From Holophagaceae bacterium (GTDB lineage Bacteria > Acidobacteriota > Holophagae > Holophagales > Holophagaceae): DNA of 48,575 nucleotides. The stretch lies in contig JANYLR010000039.1 in assembly GCA_025363715.1 (NCBI GenBank), positions 1 to 48,575 of the forward strand. Reading direction: 5' to 3'. The notes below the pieces were generated by a model that worked only from the letters and a program-made list of their open reading frames with translations, did not search any database and was not told the DNA's origin. Positions 1 to 8,101 of this stretch are shown here, in pieces (positions within the stretch are counted from its first letter, which is position 1; each line of letters begins with the position of its first letter). The translations under genes were made by a program, and so were the position numbers.

Positions 1-7
1 GTCCTGG

Positions 8-3000
8 TTAGTGGATGGTGCGCCAGGTCCGTACCTTGGGGAACCGCTCGAGGCGATTGCCCAGAATGGTCTTGAGCTGGATGATCGTGGGATCCTGCCC
101 CACAACTGGGTTGTTTGCAGGGACCACACCCCCCTGCAGAACACCTTGCGTTCCAATGGTGACGAAATCGGAGGCCACGCCCGACCAGACGAACTGCGTT
201 CCGCTCTTGCAGGACACCGTCGTGCGCGTGTCATCCATGATCGGGTTCAGCACATCGCAGATCAGGTTGGCATAGGTGAACCCAGACCCGCCCAAGCAGG
301 GATCTGCCTCCTGGGGTGAGAAGTAGGAATAGAAAAGGGCGCCTGCGACAACCAGGGGCGAATTGATGCCCTTGGGAATGAAACCATTGGCCGCAACAGG
401 CAGGTTGGCGTAGTACCCAAGCTTGGGGGTCGTAAAATTGCCCATGGCATCATGGGGCGCCAGGTAGTAGGTCTGAGATCCCGGCGTGATGAGGGCATTG
501 CCCGCCTGGAGTGAGGTTGGAGCTGAGGGAAACGCCGTGGTACTGGGAACAGCAGGGGCCACCCAGGTGCCAGCAGAAATCAGTGCGCTATCGGTGATCG
601 CTCCGTCCGTGTTGTCCCAAACCTTGTGGTCCTGACGATCAAAAACCATGGTGAGCCGGTGTTGGGTAGGAGTCGTTCCAGCCGAATAGAGGTAGTCGAG
701 GGGGTTGTTCCGGTCGCCACTGATCATGGCGACTCCGACAGCAGCTGGACTGGGAGCGCCGCTCAGACCCTGCCCGGGGAAGGTGCCCACTCGGAAGGGG
801 GCAGGTAGAGTGCTGTAAAGCGCATTCTTGCCGGATCCATCCTGGGCCACTTTCCGGACGGACCAATCAGTGATCTCTGAACTGTCCGTGCGGTAGTTCG
901 TGTAGGTACCTGTCGAAGCCGTGGCCTGTTTTCCCCAGGACCAGAGGCCCCCGTTGTAGTCCAGGAAGTAGGCCCGCTGACCCATGCCGGAGTTCAGGAA
1001 GAACTCGAAGGGAACCAGACCCGAAGTGATAGGCCCGGCGGTGGTGCCGCTCATGTCCACTGCCGCAAGCACTTCACCGGTGTAAACATCCAGGGCGATG
1101 ATGGAGCGCCCGAGGGGTGTCGGATCCCCTGCGGCGTCGAGGAAATGTGCCTCGATCTCGGGATGACTGAAGCCACCACCAAGGAACACGGCATCCTTGA
1201 GCACGCCACCGAACATGATGCGGCCGAGGCCAGGGGTGCAGGTGGAGAAACCCCAGTTCTTGAGGATGGACCTCACCGTGGTCAGATCCACGTTGGCGCC
1301 GCTGGCGATCCGAGAGGCCGGGAAATAGTTGGCCTCGTCGGGCACCAAGGACCACTGCAGCTTGGGATTGAAAGGATTGTGGATGTCCAATGCGTAGTAG
1401 CTTCGGCCACCTTTCCGCAAGCCGACGATGGCGATGGCCCGCTCCTTGGTGGTGGTGGGGTCGCTGCCGATGTCCAGCACCCCGTTGCCGCTCCCCCCCG
1501 AGGTCGGTGGAAGGTCCAGGAAATAGATGGCCGGGGTTCCGTCCACCATGAATTGGTGGGGATTGGTCGGAATGGTGATGTACTGCAGATTGGCTAGGAA
1601 ATCCGTGGGCATGAAGGCCCACAATTCATCCACCGAGCCATTGACCTGATCCTGTCCGAAATTGGGCCCTGCCGTAGTGATCTTGGTAACGTTGGTAACC
1701 TCGCCAAAGGCATGCAGCCACCCCTGGTTGGTGCCCACGAGGAGTAGGCGGAAACGATTGGTGACGCCCGTCGCCGCTGAAACACTGGCACCCAAAGCGC
1801 TCGAAAGGCTCCCTTGGACATCGCTGAACTTGTATTCCAACACTCCTGGGCTGGAGTTCACGATATCGCCCATGACGTTGGAGCGGGTCGTTGTGGGTCG
1901 TCCAGAGCCATCCAGTGCGCCACTGGTATCGCCACCCGCAGCGAACTGGATTACCGGCATCTTGGTGGCATCCGTGGCGTAGGCTGCGACATTGATCGCA
2001 ACAAAATTCTTCAGACCCACCCCGGCATCCGTGTAGGCCGTCCCGTTATCGGAAAAGCTACTGAGACCAGGCTCAGGCACGGCCAGAGTCCCTGGAATTC
2101 GAGTGAAGAGCTTTCGTGCATTCCAAAGCCGGTTGGTGGTCATTGCCTTGCTGGTCGACCAGATGGCTGTGCTGGCATCGATGGTGGTGGCAAGATTGTT
2201 GTTCTTGTCGACGATGAGGGTCTGATCACCGACCTGGCGGGTGCCGAACATCATCAGATCGCCGGGCCAGATGGCCCCGCCATTGGAGGGCGGGCGGAAC
2301 TTCCCCAGGTAGACCTGACGGCCGTAGGCAGCTCCGATGAAGGGGAGGTTGGGGTTACTGGTAGCGTTGGTATTGGTGGTGCGCGTGGCCGAGAGGAGGG
2401 CCTTGTCCAGATCGTCAGCCAGTTTCTGGGGATTGGTAGCATCGAAGAAATAGATGGAGCCATCCTGCTTCTTCTCGTCGGCAGTCAGCCAAACGAAAGG
2501 TGTCAGGGTACTGATATCCGACCAGGAGGAAAGGCTGGGGTCACCGATGGCCGCCGCGAGGAAAAGGCTTCGCTTCGGGCTGCTGGCATCGCTGTACTGC
2601 CCGCCAAGGCTCACGCCCACTGTCATGGTCGTCACGAGGTGCGGTTTCTGGAAGGTGACCTGGCTCAGCCCTGTATTCCGGCTCTTGATGGCGAAGGGTA
2701 GGAAGTGGGGAGGTGTCCCACTGTCGTTGGCAGTGGGAGTCCGGGCGTCCAGGTAGTTGGTACCGAGCGTTCCAAAGGCCGGATCACCCATGTGGGCGGC
2801 GATGCCGCTGAAGGTGAACAGGTTCCAGTTGGAGCCATAGCGATCAATGGAAGTTGGATTCCCGATGATGGCTGCATTCCCGGCTGAGGCATTGATGGTG
2901 GTGAGCCCGCTGACGGGAACCAGATAGGGGGTGCTGCCATTGGTGTTGTTCGTTCCCGTGCCGTTGTTGTCGACGCCGTCGGTGAAGAGGATCAGGAAAT

Positions 3001-4795
3001 GGTTCATGCATTGATTGGGTGCATTGGTCCCGGTCTCGAAGGCATTGAAAACACTGTTGGGGTCCGTGAACTGGGCCAGGGCCCTGGCCGTGGCATAGGT
3101 CAGGGGCGTGTTGTTGTTCGCAAATAGGGCCGCAATTCGCTTCATGCCTGTCACAGAGTTGGTGGGACTGGCCGAAGTGTTGTTCAGCAGGGTCCAGCCG
3201 GAATCACTGCCGTTCATGACCGTGGTGGTCGGATCCGAACCGGACAAGGTGGTCTTGGAATTGTTATCGATGGTCGTGGCGGCGCCACCATTGGCTTCGT
3301 TGCTGGGATCCAGGAAACGGAAAGCCCAGATCACCTTGTCCTGGTACTGAATCCAGGTTTCGATGGCCGCTCGCTTGCTGGCCTGGCACCGAGAGAAGGG
3401 GGGGATCACATTCATGGAGGCTGACTTCGTCTCCTCCCTGTTGGCGTAGGTACCATTCAGGTTGAAGACCGGCACCTGGATCTTGTCCCCGGTAGACATG
3501 TTGCCGTAGCCCTTGCCCCAATTGACGTTCCCTTGGCCACCGGCGAGCGAGGCATTGTCCGCGTCGAAAACAATATACTTGGCCGTGGGGGTCGAGTAGC
3601 TCCCAACCCCGTACTTTCCCAGGAAAAGCCAGTCCACGTAGAAACGCTTGTAGGACACCGTGTTCAGGGTCGTCGTGGTCTGCTGGCTGCTGTTGCCGCT
3701 CAGCACCTGGGAGCCGCCGCTCAGGGTGTAGTTCAGGTCCAGTTCAATGGCCTGGCCGCTGCCGACGGTACCCGTGCTCCGGTTGACACTGTCGAGAACC
3801 GTCCTGGAACGAAGGGGGTTGAGGGTGGAATTGACATCGGTGATCTTCCAGGGAATGGGCACATCGATGGTGCGGGTGGTCCCACTATCGTTGTACTGGA
3901 AACGGGCATGGCTGGCGGCCCGAACCCAGTTCCGGACGTCACTTGCCCCGAAGGAGGCGCCATAGAACCCTGACCCGGTATCCGCGGCGTTCGCATCGGA
4001 GGTGGTGACCACCGAACCATCGGGCTTGACCAAATAGGTGCTGGTGAGGGTTCCGACCGTGTTTCCCCTTAAGCTGGCCGTGACGGGGGAAACGGTTGAG
4101 GTGCTCTGGAGCGCGGGTGCGATCCAGACACCGGCGGATGAAATGCTGGATGCCGTGCCACCACCGCTGACGGACCAAGTGATTCCTGTGGTGGTCGTGC
4201 CATAGCTGCTCACGGCGATAGAATTGCCGTTTCTGTCCGTGGCCCGTAGGCTGACCGTGGCCACGAAGGTGTAGGAGGACCCGGAGTTGAAAGTGGCTGG
4301 ATTGCCCCCCTGTACACTGATGTCTGTGATGCTTGTATAGAGGTACTTCCGGGTGTTGTTGCCACCGGGCTGCACCTGTTGACTCTTCTCCCCCGAGTTG
4401 AAGGGATTCGACAGGCCCCCGCCCACCGTCACGTCCACCGTCGCGTAGACGTTCGAATTCTGGTTGGAGGTCACTCGGATGGTGTAGGTATTGTTCCCAT
4501 TAATAATTGCCGGATTGAGCGTGAAAGTAATGTTTCCGGACGCCTGGCCATCCGAAGCGTCCGTGTTGACGAACAAAGGGTGGTACATCAGGGCGTCCAT
4601 GGATCCCGAGAAGTCGAAGATCGTGATGATCTCGGGCTTCACCTTGGCGTTGCTGGACTGCTGGTAAAGGTCCAGGAAGTCGGTGTTGCCCACCTGGAGC
4701 CTAGGGTCGAGCTGAGCCTGGAGCGGGAGGGCCAGCAGGCAGATGCCCATGAAACATTGGAGCAGGCGGGTAAGGAAGTGGGAGCAGAGGGTCAT
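8..4795 (-). CDS. pilY1: PilY1-type type IV pilus tip-associated adhesin
   Basis: A 1595-residue secreted protein and the last gene of the minor-pilin operon. Residues 1-27 form a signal peptide. A VWA-like metal-site start follows at D61-F-S-G-S65, with a later FTDG motif near residue 605, so the VWA fold appears to be interrupted by a long insertion (about 75-460) containing bacterial-Ig-like Ser/Thr/Gly-rich sequence. The C-terminal third (about 1000-1500) is the PilY1/PilC beta-propeller type, with the hallmark GTNQGWLHAFG and a later RKGGRSYYALDIHNP stretch. Known role of the family: pilus-tip adhesin and regulator of extension/retraction that joins the minor-pilin priming complex. The start has a good AGGAG site, 15 nt after the pilX-like stop. 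The gene is complete, with its TAA at the window edge. The family is clear; the ligand and calcium dependence are unknown. Confidence 0.9.
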   Translation of the reverse strand: MTLCSHFLTRLLQCFMGICLLALPLQAQLDPRLQVGNTDFLDLYQQSSNAKVKPEIITIFDFSGSMDALMYHPLFVNTDASDGQASGNITFTLNPAIINGNNTYTIRVTSNQNSNVYATVDVTVGGGLSNPFNSGEKSQQVQPGGNNTRKYLYTSITDISVQGGNPATFNSGSSYTFVATVSLRATDRNGNSIAVSSYGTTTTGITWSVSGGGTASSISSAGVWIAPALQSTSTVSPVTASLRGNTVGTLTSTYLVKPDGSVVTTSDANAADTGSGFYGASFGASDVRNWVRAASHARFQYNDSGTTRTIDVPIPWKITDVNSTLNPLRSRTVLDSVNRSTGTVGSGQAIELDLNYTLSGGSQVLSGNSSQQTTTTLNTVSYKRFYVDWLFLGKYGVGSYSTPTAKYIVFDADNASLAGGQGNVNWGKGYGNMSTGDKIQVPVFNLNGTYANREETKSASMNVIPPFSRCQASKRAAIETWIQYQDKVIWAFRFLDPSNEANGGAATTIDNNSKTTLSGSDPTTTVMNGSDSGWTLLNNTSASPTNSVTGMKRIAALFANNNTPLTYATARALAQFTDPNSVFNAFETGTNAPNQCMNHFLILFTDGVDNNGTGTNNTNGSTPYLVPVSGLTTINASAGNAAIIGNPTSIDRYGSNWNLFTFSGIAAHMGDPAFGTLGTNYLDARTPTANDSGTPPHFLPFAIKSRNTGLSQVTFQKPHLVTTMTVGVSLGGQYSDASSPKRSLFLAAAIGDPSLSSWSDISTLTPFVWLTADEKKQDGSIYFFDATNPQKLADDLDKALLSATRTTNTNATSNPNLPFIGAAYGRQVYLGKFRPPSNGGAIWPGDLMMFGTRQVGDQTLIVDKNNNLATTIDASTAIWSTSKAMTTNRLWNARKLFTRIPGTLAVPEPGLSSFSDNGTAYTDAGVGLKNFVAINVAAYATDATKMPVIQFAAGGDTSGALDGSGRPTTTRSNVMGDIVNSSPGVLEYKFSDVQGSLSSALGASVSAATGVTNRFRLLLVGTNQGWLHAFGEVTNVTKITTAGPNFGQDQVNGSVDELWAFMPTDFLANLQYITIPTNPHQFMVDGTPAIYFLDLPPTSGGSGNGVLDIGSDPTTTKERAIAIVGLRKGGRSYYALDIHNPFNPKLQWSLVPDEANYFPASRIASGANVDLTTVRSILKNWGFSTCTPGLGRIMFGGVLKDAVFLGGGFSHPEIEAHFLDAAGDPTPLGRSIIALDVYTGEVLAAVDMSGTTAGPITSGLVPFEFFLNSGMGQRAYFLDYNGGLWSWGKQATASTGTYTNYRTDSSEITDWSVRKVAQDGSGKNALYSTLPAPFRVGTFPGQGLSGAPSPAAVGVAMISGDRNNPLDYLYSAGTTPTQHRLTMVFDRQDHKVWDNTDGAITDSALISAGTWVAPAVPSTTAFPSAPTSLQAGNALITPGSQTYYLAPHDAMGNFTTPKLGYYANLPVAANGFIPKGINSPLVVAGALFYSYFSPQEADPCLGGSGFTYANLICDVLNPIMDDTRTTVSCKSGTQFVWSGVASDFVTIGTQGVLQGGVVPANNPVVGQDPTIIQLKTILGNRLERFPKVRTWRTIH

Positions 4796-4810
4796 GACAG
4801 CACTCCTGGT

Positions 4811-5455
4811 CTAGTTGCCGACGGGCGTTGAAATCCAGGCTTCTTTGGCGTGGAAGAACCGGCTGGCCAAAATGCCGGACCCCACGGTGATTTGGCTATC
4901 CGAGCGAAGGGCCCAGAGATCCGGCGCCTGCTTGGTTTCGTTGCCCTGCGCCGGCGCGAAGGCCGCGGGTCCGTTGCCCTGGCTCATGTTGGCGATGGGA
5001 AGTTTGCCCATGCGCGTCAATCCAACCGTGAACCCCTGCGTTGTGCCCGCCAGGCCACCCACCACCAGATCAGCGGGAGGGTTTGGCAGAGCGCTCGGCA
5101 TGTAGAGGCCCTGGGTGGCACTGATCGTTGGTTCCAGGGGATCGTAGGAGCGTCCAGCCAAGGTGCCGTCCGCGGCCAGTGTTGATTTCAGATTCCTCAG
5201 GGACAGGGCGGTCGAGACCGCGCTTCCCGCATTGGTATCGGTCAACCAGTACATGGCCCATTCAACGCCTGAATCGGCTACGTTGCGGGCCATGGAGCCC
5301 TGGCGGCTGGTACCAGAAATGGAGAGTTCACGTAATGCATTCTTGGACATGCCCATGGCAGCGACGGTAAGCAGAACCAGCAGCATGAGGGTCACGATAA
5401 TGGTGATGCCCCCGGCCTGGGGGTCGCGGAGGGATCGGAGAGTGGGGTTGGTCAT
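4811..5455 (-). CDS. PilX-like minor pilin / assembly protein
   Basis: A 214-residue membrane protein. The N-terminus has an AGG|ITIIVTLMLLVLL stretch (residues 14-27) opening a single hydrophobic helix to about residue 35. The sequence after it (SGTSRQGSMARNVADSGVEWAMYWL) resembles the PilX N-terminal region, where an A-D-S-G-E/V-type motif follows the helix. I chose the start at 5455 because GGGAG lies 5 nt upstream. An in-frame ATG at 5467, overlapping the preceding stop as TGATG, is an alternative. A longer reading frame runs up to 5860 but is antisense-free overlap with the pilW-like gene and was discarded. Its place between the PilW-like protein and PilY1 matches the usual fimT-pilV-pilW-pilX-pilY1 order. 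Sequence similarity to PilX is weak outside the N-terminus, so the name rests partly on context. Confidence 0.8.
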   Translation of the reverse strand: MTNPTLRSLRDPQAGGITIIVTLMLLVLLTVAAMGMSKNALRELSISGTSRQGSMARNVADSGVEWAMYWLTDTNAGSAVSTALSLRNLKSTLAADGTLAGRSYDPLEPTISATQGLYMPSALPNPPADLVVGGLAGTTQGFTVGLTRMGKLPIANMSQGNGPAAFAPAQGNETKQAPDLWALRSDSQITVGSGILASRFFHAKEAWISTPVGN

Positions 5456-5466
5456 AGCGGCTCCCA

Positions 5467-6672
5467 TCAGTTCATGGCCAGGCCGAAGTGCCTGGGCACG
5501 ATCACAAGGCTTTGAGTGAAGTCCTTGTAGGCTGCGGTTGTCAGCGGCGTGGCAGAGTACTCGGCGCGCTTCGTTGCGGTTCGGGTGGTAATGTCCAGTC
5601 GCACCAGAGTGGGGATGGACCGGAACCAATTGTCGTTGCCCTGGGTCGTGACGAAATCCTGGCGGCCTGCGGTAATCAGCTGGGTATCCACCTCGGCGCG
5701 AATGCCCTTGGTCCAACCATCGTCGAGCCCGGTATAGGTCTTCCCGTAGCCGGCCCAGTTCGTTCCTGAATTGGCACTCAGGTAGGCTTTGAACCCCGAT
5801 ACGTTCTCGGCCACGATCGACTCCAAAGCGGGAACCGCCACGAAACCAGCGGCGCTCCATGTGCCCTGGTCGCGGATCAGGCAGGGGACGCCAGTGGCTT
5901 TCTGCGGGTCGTAGAGCTTCATCTTGACGCTGTAACGGACCACCTGGGCGGGCTGGAAGAACATGACACTGCTGGGAACGATGTGCTTAGCCTTGGATGG
6001 AGTGCCAGCAGGGCCAACGCCAGTGATGGTAGCATCCGGACTAGAGCCGAGCTGGATGGTCAGGCTTGTTCCGGACATGGTAGGGACGCCCTGGACGAAA
6101 TAGGTCTCCCAGGAATCCTTGAACACCACGGAATACGAATAGTTGTTGGGAGGAGTCCGGCCATTCTTGATCATGTTGGCATAGGACGCATCCTTGCAAT
6201 CGATGGTGAAGGTGTTGTCGGCAACCGTGGGGGCGGCACCCGCAAACACCAATTCGCTGGCATTCCTGGCGGCGTTTCCGCCTGCGCCAGTTCCCGTCAG
6301 AGTGGCCTCAAAAGGCATGGGGTCATCCAGATAGAAGAAGAGCTGGTCGGCCGTCGCGGGGTCATCGGCTGCGGCCCCGGGAACGGCCACGTTCGGGATG
6401 ATGTAGAAGGCTTGGTTGGCCTGGCTGAGTTTGGGCGGTGATGAGAGGTCGCTGAGGAACATCCCCGCGGAGTTCAGATCGTCATAGAGCAGATCGAGGG
6501 ACATGCGGTTCCGACGTGCGCTGGAAATTCCTTCGCTTGAGGTCGAAAGGGTCGTGACGCTCGATTTGAAGACATTGGCCATCCCAGCCATGAGGATGCC
6601 GATGAAGAGCACCGCCACCAGCAGCTCGACCAGGGAGAACCCGGACACACGGATGCGGACAGGACTAGCCAT
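5467..6672 (-). CDS. PilW-like minor pilin (prepilin-type N-methylation protein)
   Basis: A 401-residue protein with a class III prepilin signal: a short basic leader (MASPVRIRVS) ending in G11, then F12-S-L-V-E16 and a hydrophobic helix to about residue 35. Cleavage by prepilin peptidase is expected between G11 and F12, with E16 as the conserved Glu+5. The long C-terminal globular region, rich in beta structure, fits PilW better than a major pilin (about 150 residues). The ATG at 6672 is preferred to an upstream in-frame ATG at 6738 because the leader has normal length and a GGAGG lies just upstream. It overlaps the end of the pilV-like gene by 8 nt, suggesting translational coupling. Likely part of the pilus-tip priming complex with its neighbours. 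Confidence 0.85.
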   Translation of the reverse strand: MASPVRIRVSGFSLVELLVAVLFIGILMAGMANVFKSSVTTLSTSSEGISSARRNRMSLDLLYDDLNSAGMFLSDLSSPPKLSQANQAFYIIPNVAVPGAAADDPATADQLFFYLDDPMPFEATLTGTGAGGNAARNASELVFAGAAPTVADNTFTIDCKDASYANMIKNGRTPPNNYSYSVVFKDSWETYFVQGVPTMSGTSLTIQLGSSPDATITGVGPAGTPSKAKHIVPSSVMFFQPAQVVRYSVKMKLYDPQKATGVPCLIRDQGTWSAAGFVAVPALESIVAENVSGFKAYLSANSGTNWAGYGKTYTGLDDGWTKGIRAEVDTQLITAGRQDFVTTQGNDNWFRSIPTLVRLDITTRTATKRAEYSATPLTTAAYKDFTQSLVIVPRHFGLAMN

Positions 6673-7198
6673 GGAGGACCCTCCTGGTGAGGATGACCGT
6701 GCGGGTGATAGGAACATTGGTAGTGGGATTGGTCGCATCCGCGAAGGCCACTCTGACGGTGAAATCAGTGAGCCTCCCCGTGGTCACGACCGCCACATCG
6801 GCCTGGGCAACGGTCACGGCGAAGAACGGATTGCTTTCGGCCGGATCGGTCGAAGCCGGAATGGGCACTTGCCCTTTCAGGTTGAAGGTCAGGGGCGCAG
6901 CAAGAGGAGCCTGGTTAACGAAGATCAGGTTGTTCACTGCCGTCGGCGCCGTGTACTGGGTATCCGTGATGTTCAACCAGGTGAGGCGTCCCTCCAGCTC
7001 GATCCGGTCCATGACGGCTTCGGCGACCTGCACCGCCGTGGAGAGGCTCTTCCCGCCCCTGGCGCCCTTCAAGGACATGACCTGAAGCAGGGTCAGACCC
7101 ATGACCCCGACGGCGAGGATGAAAGCAGTCATGAGCATCTCGACCAGGCTGAAACCCTGCTGGGCTTGACTTGCAGGCTTCCTTGGCAGAGTTCGCAT
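6665..7198 (-). CDS. PilV-like minor pilin
   Basis: A 177-residue prepilin. The leader ends at G15, followed by F16-S-L-V-E20 and the helix MLMTAFILAVGVMGLTLLQ, the usual PilV signature of a short N-terminus and a helix ending in L-L-Q. The rest contains V-A-E-A-V-M-D-R-I, similar to the region after the helix in PilV/PulI-type pseudopilins. The start at 7198 overlaps the stop of the preceding gene as TGATG, and GGAGG lies 9 nt upstream; a further in-frame ATG at 7213 is possible but would make an unusually long leader. It is co-transcribed with its neighbours. I cannot tell from sequence whether it serves a type IV pilus or a type II secretion system, but the PilY1 gene in the operon favours the pilus. 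Confidence 0.85.
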   Translation of the reverse strand: MRTLPRKPASQAQQGFSLVEMLMTAFILAVGVMGLTLLQVMSLKGARGGKSLSTAVQVAEAVMDRIELEGRLTWLNITDTQYTAPTAVNNLIFVNQAPLAAPLTFNLKGQVPIPASTDPAESNPFFAVTVAQADVAVVTTGRLTDFTVRVAFADATNPTTNVPITRTVILTRRVLHG

Positions 7199-7959
7199 CA
7201 GATTCTCCTCCACTGGCCATCTCCATTGGAGACGCCGGAATTGTAGAATTTGTAGACAGTCGCGCCGTTGTTCAGGACTACGATGAGCCCCATGGCCCCG
7301 CCCGGCACCGCGAAGCCGCCGGAGGTGCTGACCACCGGGATGACGAAGCTGTTATTGAAGCGCTTGTTCGAGCCGCTGATGGACACCTGGTTCAAGGCGT
7401 TCTGGAAGAGGTTGTTGGCGGCCGTGTTGGCCGCCTGGAAGCTGGCATCCGACTTGAAGGGTTCCACGGTCGAGACGTCATCGTTCTTCTTCCCATCGCT
7501 ATTCGCTTGCAGGGCATTGGCCCACAAGGCTGTATCAGAAACGACGACTCCAGCATTCATGTATTCCCGGCTTCGGGAGGGAGAGAACAAAACGGCCACC
7601 GATTTCTGTTCATCCGTCGGCGCCGCCGGCGGGGCCGTAATGGCACTTTGGATGCCGAGGGAGGTCTGGGTGGCAGAGACGACCCCCCGGGCCATGAACA
7701 GGGTTGGGGTGGTACCGGTGACATTCCAAGTGCCCCAGGTGACGATCGCCACGTCCCGACCGGAGGTGGCGGCGTACTTGTGGGCGTCCATGATGGCGCC
7801 TTCGAGTTCATCGAGGACGACTCTCACTGAATTGCCGCCCCGGTTTCCGAGCATCGAAACACCGGCGATGGCAAGGATGGCGACGATCGCCAACACCACC
7901 AGCAGCTCGATGAGTGAATACCCGGATTGGTTCGGCCGGGGAAAACCGTTGGGTGCCAT
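7198..7959 (-). CDS. GspH/FimT-family pseudopilin
   Basis: A 253-residue prepilin and the first gene of the operon. The leader ends at G13 and is followed by Y14-S-L-I-E18 and the helix LLVVLAIVAILAIAGVSML. Tyrosine at +1 instead of phenylalanine is a mild deviation still accepted by prepilin peptidases. The downstream region has the FimT/GspH pattern of an amphipathic helix (L-D-E-L-E-G-A-I-M-D-A-H-K-Y-A-A) before a beta-rich globular domain. The start at 7959 has GAGG 6-7 nt upstream and gives a normal leader; an ATG at 8016 would add 19 unsupported residues. It probably initiates pilus assembly together with PilV, PilW and PilX. Confidence 0.85.
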   Translation of the reverse strand: MAPNGFPRPNQSGYSLIELLVVLAIVAILAIAGVSMLGNRGGNSVRVVLDELEGAIMDAHKYAATSGRDVAIVTWGTWNVTGTTPTLFMARGVVSATQTSLGIQSAITAPPAAPTDEQKSVAVLFSPSRSREYMNAGVVVSDTALWANALQANSDGKKNDDVSTVEPFKSDASFQAANTAANNLFQNALNQVSISGSNKRFNNSFVIPVVSTSGGFAVPGGAMGLIVVLNNGATVYKFYNSGVSNGDGQWRRI

Positions 7960-8101
7960 GGCAGCCTCGTATCTGAAAGAAAGGATCGAAGGTTGGGAAC
8001 GTTTAGGTGATGACAATCTATCTTAATTATTATCATTTATTTATAATTTTAGAATCAGCTTTTGTACATTGTAATAATGGCAAATGTATACTTTTTATAC
8101 A
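7960..8101 (-). promoter_or_regulatory. AT-rich leader region of the minor-pilin operon with a palindrome
   Basis: This 142-bp spacer between priA and the pilin operon is strikingly AT-rich between 8020 and 8105 compared with its flanks. It contains the 7-bp inverted repeat ATGTATA/TATACAT (8084-8090 and 8096-8102, 5-nt spacer), which touches the priA stop codon. Several TATAAA/GATAAT-like hexamers on the minus strand could be -10 elements, but none has a convincing -35 partner. I infer that this is where the pilin operon is transcribed from; the promoter itself is not resolved. Confidence 0.4.

Noticed and set aside
5456..5860. Long N-terminal extension of the PilX-like frame.
   Set aside because: It overlaps the PilW-like gene in another frame and lacks a membrane or signal pattern; a good ribosome-binding site sits at 5455.
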